Assembly: GCF_024721995.1 (NCBI RefSeq)
Contig: NZ_JANQBC010000013.1
Location: forward strand, 62,001-126,000
DNA: 64,000 bases
Direction: 5' to 3'
Origin: Paenibacillus radicibacter
Lineage (GTDB): Bacteria; Bacillota; Bacilli; Paenibacillales; NBRC-103111
This document shows positions 8,195 through 17,237 of this stretch, piece after piece. The stretch's first letter is position 1. Every line of letters starts with the position of its first letter. A model generated the notes under the pieces. The model was not told the DNA's origin and did not search any database. It saw only the letters and a list, made by a program, of their open reading frames with translations. Made by a program: the position numbers and the translations under genes.

Positions 8195-10009
8195 ATGCAA
8201 ATTCCGCAACATGTTAAGAAACTAACATTAATTGCACTACTTAGCATCGCTTGTTTAGCTGTAGTTGGCACGATTGTTTGGGCTGCACTGCCTGATCGTA
8301 GTTCAAGCCTTACCCAACCTGCTACAGGTACACAAGGAAACAACACTTCCCCATCACCAGATCAAACATCAACGGAGCAGAAACCTAGCACACCGCAGCC
8401 CTCTGCAACCCCAAACACAAGTGAGCAAGACAAATCAACACCAACCTCAACACCATCATCAACACCAACTGATTCGTCCAATACAAATAATCACTATGAT
8501 GTGGTCATGATTGGCAGCGAGATTGAAGGCTTGTACTTAGCACGCGCTGCTGCTGATGAAGGTTTATCCGTCAAAATTATTGATCCACGAGATGCATTCG
8601 GTGGACAACTTCTTCAAGGTCAAATGTTGTTCTTGGATGAAGCACGCGACGGCGCACAGAAAACACTTCTTCAAGGTCGTGTCAAAGGCTTGTTTGACGG
8701 CTTTAAGCAAGGTAAAATTCGCAAATTAAATGAGTTCGAGCAATATGTCAACAAAGTAAAAGGCACGATTCCTGTCGAGCAAGATGTTCAGATCACGAAG
8801 ATCAACACGAAACCAGGAGATCACGGACAAGAACAGATTACAGATCTTACATACACATCCAAGCAGAACGGCACACAGACGATCTCGGCTGATTACTGGG
8901 TTGATAACAGCGATTATGCTGCGCTGATCAGTCAATTAAAGACGAAGCGTCTTGCTGGTCTTGAAAAATTGTACGCATTGAAACAAATCGAATATATGTG
9001 TGCCGGTATGATGATGAAGTTCAAGAATGTGGATTGGAACAAATTCAACGCGAGCTTAAGCGCAATGACCGGCGAAGAACGTCATGCCAAGTACGGCTCC
9101 GGCTACGTCAATGAAACGTTCGCTATCGGTCTTACGAAAGTAACAGACAGCTACAAACCAAGTAATGAGCGCGTACGTTTGCGGGGACTTAATGCCCTGC
9201 ATCAACGTAACGGCGATGTGATCATCAACGCACTACTTGTGTACAATATCGATCCATCTAAACCAGAATCCATTGAAACAGCAGTCAGCCTCGGTCAGAA
9301 GGAGACCGCACTTATCCTTGAACATTTCCGTAAGACGCTGCCAGGTTGGGAGAATGCCGCTCTTGGCGAGCAGCCAACGTACCCGTATATTCGCGAATAC
9401 AATCATTATGAAACCGAATATGTACTTGAAGCGTCTGATATGTTAGGTGGCAAAATGTTCTGGGATAACGTCAGCATTGCCGGCTATCCGCTTGATCTTC
9501 AAGGTGTCACCGATGTGAAAGGCGGCATCGAGATGGGACGACCTGACAAGTACGGCATGCCACTTCGCAGCTTCCTATTGCCGAACTACGACAATGTCAT
9601 TACAGCTGGTAAGAATGTCGGTTCGTCTGCTATCGCCTACGGCTCAGCACGCATTCAACCGAATACCTCGATTGCTGCTGAATCCATCGGTGTTATTCTT
9701 GGACAGATCAAAGGTAAAAAGAAGCTCAAAGATTTGAAAGAGCAAGACATGACAGAGCTGCATCAATACTTAGCAAGCCGTTATCAAATCAAATTAACAG
9801 GGGTTAAAGGGGAGAATAAACTCGCAGGATGGACAGAGGATGAAATTGCACAGCTTAACGATGGCAAGATCTTGTTCCCAAGCTATTCGAAGAAACGTGT
9901 ACCTGCCAAAAAGCCTGCACCAAGTTCATCTACTAAACCTTCACCCTCACCTTCTCCAACCGCAAAGCCAAAGACAGGCATAATCGAGCATAAGAAGATC
10001 AACACATAA
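8195..10009 (+). CDS. Membrane-anchored FAD-dependent oxidoreductase
   Basis: The 604-aa protein begins with a basic N-terminus and one hydrophobic segment (about residues 10-31), followed by a Pro/Ser/Thr-rich linker to about residue 98. The FAD_oxidored-type domain starts with Y-D-V-V-M-I-G-S-E-I-E-G and continues with I-I-D-P-R-D-A-F-G-G-Q. The tail after about 570 is again Pro/Ser/Lys-rich. The reaction is unknown. The layout suggests the flavin domain sits outside the membrane on a flexible stalk. There is no twin-arginine motif, although exported flavoproteins often use Tat. AAAAGGGG precedes the ATG. The gene is monocistronic. Confidence 0.78.
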   Translation: MQIPQHVKKLTLIALLSIACLAVVGTIVWAALPDRSSSLTQPATGTQGNNTSPSPDQTSTEQKPSTPQPSATPNTSEQDKSTPTSTPSSTPTDSSNTNNHYDVVMIGSEIEGLYLARAAADEGLSVKIIDPRDAFGGQLLQGQMLFLDEARDGAQKTLLQGRVKGLFDGFKQGKIRKLNEFEQYVNKVKGTIPVEQDVQITKINTKPGDHGQEQITDLTYTSKQNGTQTISADYWVDNSDYAALISQLKTKRLAGLEKLYALKQIEYMCAGMMMKFKNVDWNKFNASLSAMTGEERHAKYGSGYVNETFAIGLTKVTDSYKPSNERVRLRGLNALHQRNGDVIINALLVYNIDPSKPESIETAVSLGQKETALILEHFRKTLPGWENAALGEQPTYPYIREYNHYETEYVLEASDMLGGKMFWDNVSIAGYPLDLQGVTDVKGGIEMGRPDKYGMPLRSFLLPNYDNVITAGKNVGSSAIAYGSARIQPNTSIAAESIGVILGQIKGKKKLKDLKEQDMTELHQYLASRYQIKLTGVKGENKLAGWTEDEIAQLNDGKILFPSYSKKRVPAKKPAPSSSTKPSPSPSPTAKPKTGIIEHKKINT

Positions 10010-10027
10010 GTGGAAGTCCTTATACGG

Positions 10028-10080
10028 AAAGAGGCAGTATCCAAAGGTGATTCTACCACCTTCAGGATACTGCCTCTTTA
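10028..10080. terminator. Bidirectional terminator between FAD oxidoreductase and TetR genes
   Basis: AAAGAGGCAGTATCC (10028-10042) pairs with GGATACTGCCTCTTT (10065-10079), with an inner AAGGTG/CACCTT stem. It lies between convergent genes. Confidence 0.75.
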
Positions 10081-10088
10081 TTCTGTAA

Positions 10089-10673
10089 TTAAGGATGAAC
10101 GGCAATAGAACGGAAGAACAGTTCGAAAGTAATGGCCATGTGCCCTGACAGATCTTCATCTCCGCGTCCGATACTCCATAACAGTCTTGCACCAAGAAAA
10201 GTTTGAATAGCAAGCTCTGCAATCATCTCCGGTGGCATAGACTTAATCAATTCACCACGTTCTTGCCCAACTGCAGCCACTTCCGTCAACGCCTCTGTCA
10301 ACTCTTCAATCTGCTCAACCATGTTCTGAATGGAATTGGCATTCGTCAGATTTCCTTGGCACACTGCCAGCACAAGCGGCCGGCTTAACTTAAGCTGGTG
10401 ATCAATATTCGCAATGATATTCCGAATATGCGGAATTAAAGGTCCGGGTTTGTCTTTAATTTTCTGAACTTCTTCCACAGCAAACATCAATTGTACATCG
10501 CAAAATATATCTTCTTTACAAGCAAAATAGTTAAAGAAAGTTCCCTTTGCTACCCCTGCTCGCTCCGTAATTTGATGAACCGTTGTCGCCTCATAGCCTT
10601 GCTCAGCAAATAAATACATTGCCGATTGGATGATTTTTTCACGCGTTATACGCTTCTTCTCTTCACGTTTCAT
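10089..10673 (-). CDS. TetR/AcrR-family transcriptional regulator
   Basis: A 194-aa repressor. Residues about 8-55 are a typical TetR DNA-binding domain (A-M-Y-L-F-A-E-Q-G-Y-E-A-T-T-V, then A-G-V-A-K-G-T-F-F-N-Y-F-A-C-K). The rest is a helical ligand-binding domain with no recognisable specificity. It is divergent from the MMPL pump gene. The gap between them has two copies of TGAC-N5-GTCA, so the natural reading is that it represses the pump and itself until a drug or lipid-like ligand binds. Confidence 0.92.
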   Translation of the reverse strand: MKREEKKRITREKIIQSAMYLFAEQGYEATTVHQITERAGVAKGTFFNYFACKEDIFCDVQLMFAVEEVQKIKDKPGPLIPHIRNIIANIDHQLKLSRPLVLAVCQGNLTNANSIQNMVEQIEELTEALTEVAAVGQERGELIKSMPPEMIAELAIQTFLGARLLWSIGRGDEDLSGHMAITFELFFRSIAVHP

Positions 10674-10749
10674 GCGCTTCTCCTGTCCATACTTGAATTA
10701 GAAACATTATAGCCTGAAAAGTGATACGCTTACAACACTTTTCATTTAA

Positions 10750-10785
10750 TGACTGCCGGTCAAAATAAGTGTTGACCTCAAGTCA
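10750..10785. promoter_or_regulatory. Paired TetR operators TGAC-N5-GTCA
   Basis: Two 13-bp palindromes of identical form lie at 10750-10762 and 10773-10785, centres 23 bp apart, between the divergent TetR and MMPL genes. The second overlaps the -35 element of the pump promoter, which is how a repressor site would be placed. Confidence 0.75.
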
Positions 10786-10800
10786 TTTTTTTATTATAAA
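10772..10800 (+). promoter_or_regulatory. Sigma-A-type promoter of the MMPL pump gene
   Basis: TTGACC (10772-10777), a 17-bp spacer and TATAAA (10795-10800) stand 48 bp before the start codon. The -35 box lies inside the second TetR operator. Confidence 0.7.
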
Positions 10801-10848
10801 TAGATTAGTTTAAATAAACAGATTAATAAAATCGATGGAGGGAACAAC

Positions 10849-13770
10849 ATGATTGATGCTTGGTTAAAGATAATGGCGAAGTTCAAATGGCTCGTCGTAG
10901 CCGTCTGGATTATCGCCGCAGTTGCTTCTGTATTCGTCTTTCCAGACCTGAAGCAAATTGTGCGTACCACAGAATGGAAGTTCGTTCCCAAGGATGCGGA
11001 TTCCGCTAAATCGGCACAAATTCTGGAAACTATGGATCCTGACCGCAAGTCCAAATCTAATGCAGTTATTGTTCTTAATCGTGAAGATGGACTAACGGAC
11101 AGTGATCATAAGTGGCTACAAGATAAAGTCACCAAACTATCCAATGATTCATCCACTTACGGTATTACAGGCGTACTATCAGCATCTGTCGATCCTGCCG
11201 TTGCTGAGAAGTTTCTATCCAAAGATGGTACTACCGAGCTTGTCATCGTCGAATTCCCTAGGGAAGTGCAAGCCGCAACCACAGGAGATTCGGTTAAACT
11301 TGTCAAAAGTATATTTGGCGACACGCCAGCAGGGGCAACAGTTGATTTCACAGGATCAGCCCCCATTTTCATCGACTATAACCAATCGACAGAGTCAGGT
11401 CTTGCCAAAAGCGAACTACTCACGCTCGCTCTCGTCATCATTATTCTACTCATCGTATTCCGATCTCCTATAGCCCCTCTTGTGCCACTCATCACGATTG
11501 GAATTGCCGTTGTACTCAGCCGAGGCATCATCGCATCACTTACCTATCTCGGACTGCCCGTCTCCACGTTTACAGAAACCTTCCTCATTGCGATCTTGTT
11601 CGGTGCAGGTACCGATTACTGCATTCTACTCATCCATCGTTACCGCGAGGAATTAACGCGCACAACAGACCGTGTGGAAGCACTTATAAGGACAGTTAAA
11701 ACCGTTGGTAAAACCGTCTTATTCGCTGGAAGTACGGTGTTCATTGCCTTTTTCTTAATTGGTTTTGCCAAATTTGGATTGTATCAATCTGCCGCTGGTG
11801 TTGCGGTTGGAATGGCCGTCACGCTGCTTGCTGCAGTTACATTTACACCGGCGATCATGCTCATTTTCGGACCTGCCTTGTTCTGGCCCGTTCGCACGAA
11901 GCCAGGTCAAAATAAGCATCATGATTCAAAACTATGGGGTGCAATGGGGAACTTAGCTGCCAAGCGATCAGGTATTGTTCTTCTGGTCTGTCTCGTCGTC
12001 CTATCCCCCTTCATGTTGTTATACCAGGGTAATCGTTCCTTCGATGACCTGGGTGAGATGAATCAGAGTGCATCTGCGGTTAAAGGTTTCCGTACAGTCG
12101 AAGAGAAGTTCTCATCAGGCGAAGTACTGCCGGTCACCATTGCTGTATCTTCCAACACTTCCATGCGCACACCTGAAGCATTAGCAGCGTTAGAACGTGC
12201 AAGTGCAGACGCGGCTAAAGTAGCCAATATTAAAGAAGTTCGTTCTGCCGCACGACCACTCGGTGAGCAAATAATCGAATTAACCGTTCCGAACCAACTT
12301 TCGAAGACCAACGATGCCCTAACCGAGTTAGGCAGCGGGGTAACTAAAGTTGGAGATGGCTTGAAGCAAGCCCAAACCGAAATAACGAATAAATCTGGTG
12401 AACTTGATAAGCTTATCCAAGGTGCGAATCAAATTGCAGACAATCTCAAAGCTTCACAAGGCGGTTTAAACCAGATCGCAAGCGGCATTAGTCAATCTAA
12501 TAACGGAGCTGTGCAGCTATCTGGAGCATTAAGTCAACTTTCCCAAACTTCACAATCCATGAATGCAGACCTTGCAAGTCTGGTGCAAGCATTCCCTGAT
12601 CTTGCGAATAACCCTACCTATCAAGCGCTCGTAGCTAAGAATCAAGGTGTTGCTGGTGGTTTATCCCAAACTTCAGGAGGACTCCAAGGTTTGACTCAAG
12701 GTCTTGCGCAGCTAACAGCCCCAACCAAGCAATTAACAGATGGACTTGGGCAGCTGGCAACTGGGCAAACTCAAGTTGCATCTGGAGTCAGTGAACTAAA
12801 GAACGGACTTGGGCAATTCGCTAGTGGCCTTGGCGAAGGAAATAGTGGTCTTACCAAAATTTCAGATGGAATTAAACAAGTCGTAGATGCACAGCAAGGT
12901 ATCGCGGACAATAGCTCGAACCAGATTGCCGGTTGGTATATGCCTAAAGGACTGCTCGATGAATCCAATGAATTAAGCAAAGCGCTCGATATGTATATGT
13001 CCAAAGACGGCAAAATTGCAAAGCTAGAAGTCGTACTTTCAATTAACCCCTACTCCAAAGAAGCCATGGCAACGATGGATGTACTGCGTGATACCGTTAC
13101 ACAAAGTTTAAAAGGCACTGCCATCTCAAACCCTGACATTAAACTTGCGGGTACAACCGCACAATACAGTGAACTTAAAGGCATCTCTGCATCTGATTTC
13201 TTAAAGACAGCGGCACTCATGATTGCAGGTATTTACATCGTGCTTGCCCTGCAACTACGTTCTTTACTCATGCCGCTCTATCTACTATTAGCGCTCATGT
13301 TCAACTATTTTGTCACGATGGGCATTCTCGAATTTATATTCGTCTATTTATTAGGTGCCTCTGGCTTGTCATGGACTGTATCCTTCTTCTTGTTCGTCAT
13401 TATTGTAGCGCTCGGTGTCGATTACAATATATTCTTAAGCGCAAGGTTCAAGGAGGAATATCGCCCTGGTGAAGTCGTTCCTGCCTTGCTTAAAGCGATG
13501 AAATCCACGGGTGGAGTCATTATATCCGCGGCAGTCATCATGGCGGGTACGTTCGCAGCCTTAATGCCTGCCGGCGTTACGACTTTACTTCAAATCGGAG
13601 CTGGAATCGTCATCGGGCTTACAATCTATACGACCATTGTGATGGGGCTTATGATTCCTTCTCTAACTGTTATGTTCGGCGAAGCGAATTGGTGGCCATT
13701 CCGCAAAAATAGATCTGAAAAGCACAAAGACCACGATACTTCGATAACCCCTATTGAAGTTGAAGCATAA
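10849..13770 (+). CDS. MMPL-family RND-type efflux transporter
   Basis: This 973-aa protein resembles Bacillus YdgH/YdfJ-type MMPL exporters. A first membrane helix (about 14-34) is followed by an external loop and a block of helices (about 180-350) with the G-T-D-Y-C-I-L-L charged motif. A second half near residues 780-950 has the equivalent L-G-V-D-Y-N-I-F-L motif. Between the halves, roughly 460-700, lies a long external segment of Gly/Gln/Leu-rich near-repeats (such as G-L-G-Q-L-A-T-G) of a kind also found in YhgE/Pip-type proteins and likely to form a coiled coil. It probably exports lipids or drugs with proton motive force. A TetR regulator lies opposite. Confidence 0.88.
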   Translation: MIDAWLKIMAKFKWLVVAVWIIAAVASVFVFPDLKQIVRTTEWKFVPKDADSAKSAQILETMDPDRKSKSNAVIVLNREDGLTDSDHKWLQDKVTKLSNDSSTYGITGVLSASVDPAVAEKFLSKDGTTELVIVEFPREVQAATTGDSVKLVKSIFGDTPAGATVDFTGSAPIFIDYNQSTESGLAKSELLTLALVIIILLIVFRSPIAPLVPLITIGIAVVLSRGIIASLTYLGLPVSTFTETFLIAILFGAGTDYCILLIHRYREELTRTTDRVEALIRTVKTVGKTVLFAGSTVFIAFFLIGFAKFGLYQSAAGVAVGMAVTLLAAVTFTPAIMLIFGPALFWPVRTKPGQNKHHDSKLWGAMGNLAAKRSGIVLLVCLVVLSPFMLLYQGNRSFDDLGEMNQSASAVKGFRTVEEKFSSGEVLPVTIAVSSNTSMRTPEALAALERASADAAKVANIKEVRSAARPLGEQIIELTVPNQLSKTNDALTELGSGVTKVGDGLKQAQTEITNKSGELDKLIQGANQIADNLKASQGGLNQIASGISQSNNGAVQLSGALSQLSQTSQSMNADLASLVQAFPDLANNPTYQALVAKNQGVAGGLSQTSGGLQGLTQGLAQLTAPTKQLTDGLGQLATGQTQVASGVSELKNGLGQFASGLGEGNSGLTKISDGIKQVVDAQQGIADNSSNQIAGWYMPKGLLDESNELSKALDMYMSKDGKIAKLEVVLSINPYSKEAMATMDVLRDTVTQSLKGTAISNPDIKLAGTTAQYSELKGISASDFLKTAALMIAGIYIVLALQLRSLLMPLYLLLALMFNYFVTMGILEFIFVYLLGASGLSWTVSFFLFVIIVALGVDYNIFLSARFKEEYRPGEVVPALLKAMKSTGGVIISAAVIMAGTFAALMPAGVTTLLQIGAGIVIGLTIYTTIVMGLMIPSLTVMFGEANWWPFRKNRSEKHKDHDTSITPIEVEA

Positions 13771-13779
13771 GTGATATGT

Positions 13780-13842
13780 AAATGGATCCCCATAGAATAG
13801 ACACTTGAAAAAAGTGTTTACGCTATGGGGATCCATTTCATT
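13780..13842 (+). terminator. Terminator after the MMPL gene
   Basis: AAATGGATCCCCATAG (13780-13795) pairs with CTATGGGGATCCATTT (13823-13838). An inner ACACTT/AAGTGT stem sits in the loop. Confidence 0.75.
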
Positions 13843-13971
13843 TATTGCAAAAAGACTATTTAATCGTTATTATTAACAATACATATATTACGTAAATCAA
13901 GATTCTAGATTAAAAAGTATATCGATAAACAAGATTGTTTTTAGTAAAATAACAGAAAAGGATGATACCCT

Positions 13972-14406
13972 ATGGCACTGCTCGTACTCTATGCAACAAA
14001 AACTGGTGCAGCAACGCAATGCGCCAATAAGTTAGCCGAAGCTGTACCCTCATGTACAGTGATCAACCTAGAAACGGAGAAACCCGATCTTGCTTCATTC
14101 GATCGTATTATTGTCGGCGCCGGTGTTAGGGACGGCAAAATATACAAGTTAACTCGCGACTTCATCAAAAAGAATCAAGCAGAACTACTAAACAAAAAAA
14201 TGGGTTATTTTATTTGCAACGAGAAACCCAAGGAAACGCAAGAAATCTTCGAACGCAATATCCCCGATGCTCTAAAAGCTGCAGCTGTCTGTATGGAATC
14301 ATTCGGTGGCTACAAAGCCTACAAAGCGCCAAGCAAGGATGAAGATCAGTTAAAGGGAATCTTCGTAGATCGAATCGCCGAATTCGCAGATAAATTCAAA
14401 TCCTAG
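13972..14406 (+). CDS. Flavodoxin-domain protein (HemG-type)
   Basis: The 144-aa protein is a short flavodoxin. Y-A-T-K-T-G-A-A-T near the N-terminus is the FMN phosphate loop, and I-V-G-A-G-V-R-D-G-K follows as the isoalloxazine loop. The size and the closing F-G-G-Y-K-A-Y segment fit the Flavodoxin_5 group, which includes menaquinone-dependent protoporphyrinogen oxidase HemG. A role in heme synthesis is possible but not shown, and HemQ in this window points to the coproporphyrin route instead. AAAGGATG is the ribosome binding site. Confidence 0.82.
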   Translation: MALLVLYATKTGAATQCANKLAEAVPSCTVINLETEKPDLASFDRIIVGAGVRDGKIYKLTRDFIKKNQAELLNKKMGYFICNEKPKETQEIFERNIPDALKAAAVCMESFGGYKAYKAPSKDEDQLKGIFVDRIAEFADKFKS

Positions 14407-14410
14407 ACGC

Positions 14411-14447
14411 AAAAACAAGACCTGCACATTACGCGGGTCTTGTTTTT
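14411..14447. terminator. Bidirectional terminator between flavodoxin and MFS genes
   Basis: AAAAACAAGACC pairs with GGTCTTGTTTTT, giving a stem with A and T runs on both sides between convergent genes. Confidence 0.8.
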
Positions 14448-14466
14448 ATTTATAGGTATTATGCGA

Positions 14467-15990
14467 TTAGTGTGATGACGAATAAGCGTCCATTTCACTT
14501 GCTGGATCAAATTTTTCCTTACTCATGAATAATGCTGCGACCAGTGCAATCGCTGCAGGTACAATTGCCCATGCGAACGTGTACACAAGTGATGAGGTTA
14601 GAGCTTCCGAAATTTTATCTAGAACAGGAGCAGGTATGCTGCTTCTAGTGTCTGGAGTCAACATTTTGCTCGGATCAATAAGATTAACGCCATTCGAAGC
14701 CTCTCCCCCGCTTCCGAAGATCGTAGCCAATTTTTTTGCGAAAATTTGACTTTGAATCATACCGAATATCGTGATGCCAAGCGTCATGCCAAGCTCCCTG
14801 TTAAAGTTCAGTGTCGAGCTTGCTGACCCTCGCTGTCTAACTGCAAACCCATGAATAGCAGCATTGCTTAATACCGAGAACGATGAACCAATACCTAGAC
14901 CGACCAGAATCATGAATACCGTGACGATGAATCGCGACGAATCGGTCGTTAAGGTAGTAAGAAGTGCCATGCCGATCATAAGAAGCGTCAAGGTTGGAAT
15001 CATAATTGTGCGATATTTGAATTTAGTTAGTAAAGCCCCTCCACCTCCCGCCGTTACAACTGACCCAAGCATCATCGGAAGTAGGACGAGTCCTGATTTT
15101 ATTGCCGAACCACCAAGAACACCCTGAATGAACACTGGAATGTAGATGGAAGCCGTAATGAATGCAGCACCACTGAAGATGGCCATCACATTACTCGTCC
15201 AGTAAAGCCGATTCTTGAACATGCTGAACGTGATGATCGGTTCTTCCGCTCGGAGTTCAATAAAGACGAATGCGACCATAAGAATAGCAAATGACGAGAA
15301 CAACCCGATAATCGTACCCGAATCCCACGCATATTCTTTGCCGCCAAGCTCAAGGGCAAACATCATGCACACAATGGAGCCAATCAGCGTAATAGCACCT
15401 AGGTAATCGATCTTCTGCTTCGTATGTTCGACGGACTCTTTATAGAAGAACGCGATGAACACAAGTGCAAGCAAGCCGATTGGCAAGTTAATATAGAATA
15501 TCCAAGACCAATGGAGATAATCAGTTAAGTAGGCTCCCGCTAGAGGTCCAAATATACTGGACAAACCGAACATAGCCCCAAACAACCCGCCTACTTTCCC
15601 TCGTTTATCTGGAGGTACAACGTCGAACATAATCGTGAACGCAATCGGCATGAGTGCCCCGCCGCCAATTCCTTGGATCGCACGATAAATGCTCAATTGC
15701 AAGATCGAATCCGCTGTTCCACATAACGCAGATCCAGCCATAAACACGATAATACCAAAAACAAAAAAACGTTTACGACCATACATATCAGACAATTTGC
15801 CGAATATCGGCATCCCCGCCATCTCCGCCACCATGTAAGCAGATGTCACCCACATCAGTTGATCGAACCCACCTAAGTCCCCAACAATCGTTCCAATTGC
15901 CGTCGCAACAATTGTATTGTCCATCGAGGCCATCAGAATGGATAACAATAACGCCGTAAGGACTAATCCTTGTTTATTACTCTTTGCCAT
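14467..15990 (-). CDS. DHA2-family (EmrB/QacA) MFS drug transporter
   Basis: A 507-aa polytopic protein with about 14 predicted membrane helices, as in QacA/EmrB proton-drug antiporters. Diagnostic blocks are M-D-N-T-I-V-A-T-A in helix 1 (DHA2 motif D1), motif A G-K-L-S-D-M-Y-G-R-K-R, the R-A-I-Q-G-I-G-G-G-A motif B and G-P-L-A-G-A-Y in motif C. The substrate is unknown. A GGGGGGAG ribosome binding site lies before the ATG. It is divergent from a MarR regulator with a strong palindrome in the gap. It is a close paralog of the MFS protein at 24746-26278. Confidence 0.93.
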   Translation of the reverse strand: MAKSNKQGLVLTALLLSILMASMDNTIVATAIGTIVGDLGGFDQLMWVTSAYMVAEMAGMPIFGKLSDMYGRKRFFVFGIIVFMAGSALCGTADSILQLSIYRAIQGIGGGALMPIAFTIMFDVVPPDKRGKVGGLFGAMFGLSSIFGPLAGAYLTDYLHWSWIFYINLPIGLLALVFIAFFYKESVEHTKQKIDYLGAITLIGSIVCMMFALELGGKEYAWDSGTIIGLFSSFAILMVAFVFIELRAEEPIITFSMFKNRLYWTSNVMAIFSGAAFITASIYIPVFIQGVLGGSAIKSGLVLLPMMLGSVVTAGGGGALLTKFKYRTIMIPTLTLLMIGMALLTTLTTDSSRFIVTVFMILVGLGIGSSFSVLSNAAIHGFAVRQRGSASSTLNFNRELGMTLGITIFGMIQSQIFAKKLATIFGSGGEASNGVNLIDPSKMLTPDTRSSIPAPVLDKISEALTSSLVYTFAWAIVPAAIALVAALFMSKEKFDPASEMDAYSSSH

Positions 15991-16100
15991 CCTCTCTCAC
16001 TCCCCCCAAGTAAAAGCGTAATTACACTTTTGCAATGTTAATACCTTTTAGATACAATGAAATCATTAGATATAAGATCATCTAGTATCTTGATATTCTA

Positions 16101-16121
16101 ATATCTTGATTATCAAGATAT
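16101..16121. promoter_or_regulatory. MarR operator palindrome
   Basis: ATATCTTGA-TTA-TCAAGATAT is a near-perfect 21-bp palindrome between the divergent MFS and MarR genes, just before the MarR ribosome binding site. A half-like TATCTTGATAT lies about 17 bp to the left. Size and place fit a MarR dimer site. Confidence 0.7.
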
Positions 16122-16148
16122 ATTTTATCTTAAAAGGAGGGGTTTCTT

Positions 16149-16637
16149 TTGTCAATCAAGCAACGGCAACAACCTACTGAACTGCAAGAAAATCTTACGC
16201 TCAGTATGCGAAGCCTCGGCAGTCGTACCGTACTTTATCAGCAGAACGTAGCTTCATCCCTGGGTCTATATAACAATGACTTTCTTGCTGTCGATATTCT
16301 TCGAAATAAAGGTCCAATTACTGCAGGTGAGTTATCCAAATTGACGGGACTTGCGACAGGCAGTGTCACGACGCTAATTGACCGGCTGGAGAAGTATGGC
16401 TATGTCCAAAGGCAGAACGATCCCAATGATCGCCGCAAAGTCATCATCGTACCCATCTATGAAGAGAAGGAAGATGTCAGTGAGACCTACCACACCCTTC
16501 ATGAAGCAATGATTAATCTTGCCGCTTCGTACACGGATGAAGAGCTAGCTCTTATTAATGCATTTCTAGACAAGGCGAGTGATGTTATAGAAGGTGAAAT
16601 TTATCGCCTCAGCTCCACTCCACGCACGAAGAAGTAA
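16149..16637 (+). CDS. MarR-family transcriptional regulator
   Basis: The 162-aa protein has the MarR winged helix at about residues 50-110 (I-T-A-G-E-L-S-K-L-T-G-L-A-T-G-S-V, then the D-P-N-D-R-R-K wing). Helices at both ends form the dimer. It starts with TTG: AAGGAGGGG at 16134-16142 is spaced correctly to 16149 and no in-frame ATG lies near. It probably represses the divergent MFS pump and itself through the palindrome in the gap. The inducer is unknown. Confidence 0.9.
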   Translation: MSIKQRQQPTELQENLTLSMRSLGSRTVLYQQNVASSLGLYNNDFLAVDILRNKGPITAGELSKLTGLATGSVTTLIDRLEKYGYVQRQNDPNDRRKVIIVPIYEEKEDVSETYHTLHEAMINLAASYTDEELALINAFLDKASDVIEGEIYRLSSTPRTKK

Positions 16638-16641
16638 ACGA

Positions 16642-16695
16642 CAAATAAGACCGATATTCCCCAGTGACTAACATGAGGAATATCGGTCTTTATTT
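16642..16695. terminator. Bidirectional terminator between MarR and DUF2140-like genes
   Basis: AAATAAGACCGATATTCC pairs with GGAATATCGGTCTTTATTT between convergent genes. Confidence 0.8.
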
Positions 16696-17236
16696 ATAAC
16701 GCTAACTTAAACTTAAACACAATCCCGTCATCCTCGAAGACAACATCGCGAATCGCAACCATCTTCGGTAATTGATTTGCAATTGGAATCGTGATCGGCT
16801 GCAGGTTCATCCAGTCTTTAGGCAGATGCCACTGCTTAAGCTTTGTCCAAGTATGCTCAACGACGATTGCACCATTGTTCCATAACACATGGAAATACAC
16901 TTGTACACTCGCTGGAATCTGATCTTTCCAGATGACGTTGGCGTCCATGATAAGCTCTTGACCTTGCAGATCAAAGTTCGCACCTGTAAGTCGAATGTCA
17001 TGAGGCAGCCTCGTATAGCTTTGAAGCTGTTGCTTCAGCAAGCTGTTAATTTCCTGCTCCGTAAGCTTTACTTCCATTTTACGAGACTGCACAACCTCTT
17101 TGATCTTATCTTGAATGGTGAACGGCTTCGCGTCCAGATTCAGTGTCTCTGCTGGCTTAATGTACCATATGAAACCGAAGACTCCGAGAAGAAGAATGAC
17201 AATAACAACAACGAATACAAGGAGCAGCTTTTTCAT
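16694..17236 (-). CDS. Membrane-anchored protein, YpmS/DUF2140-like
   Basis: A 180-aa protein with one N-terminal membrane helix (about residues 3-25) and an extracytoplasmic domain. L-T-E-Q-E-I-N-S-L-L, an L-T-G-A-N-F strand and the paired-strand pattern near the end resemble the YpmS (DUF2140) family of unknown function. It starts 1 bp after the stop of the RNA helicase gene, so the two are cotranscribed and probably translationally coupled. No catalytic motif is seen. Confidence 0.6.
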   Translation of the reverse strand: MKKLLLVFVVVIVILLLGVFGFIWYIKPAETLNLDAKPFTIQDKIKEVVQSRKMEVKLTEQEINSLLKQQLQSYTRLPHDIRLTGANFDLQGQELIMDANVIWKDQIPASVQVYFHVLWNNGAIVVEHTWTKLKQWHLPKDWMNLQPITIPIANQLPKMVAIRDVVFEDDGIVFKFKLAL

Positions 17237-17237
17237 A

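Noticed and set aside
13972-14406. HemG protoporphyrinogen oxidase as a firm call
   Set aside because: The fold is a flavodoxin, but HemQ at 49924 indicates the coproporphyrin route, which does not need HemG, so only the domain is named.
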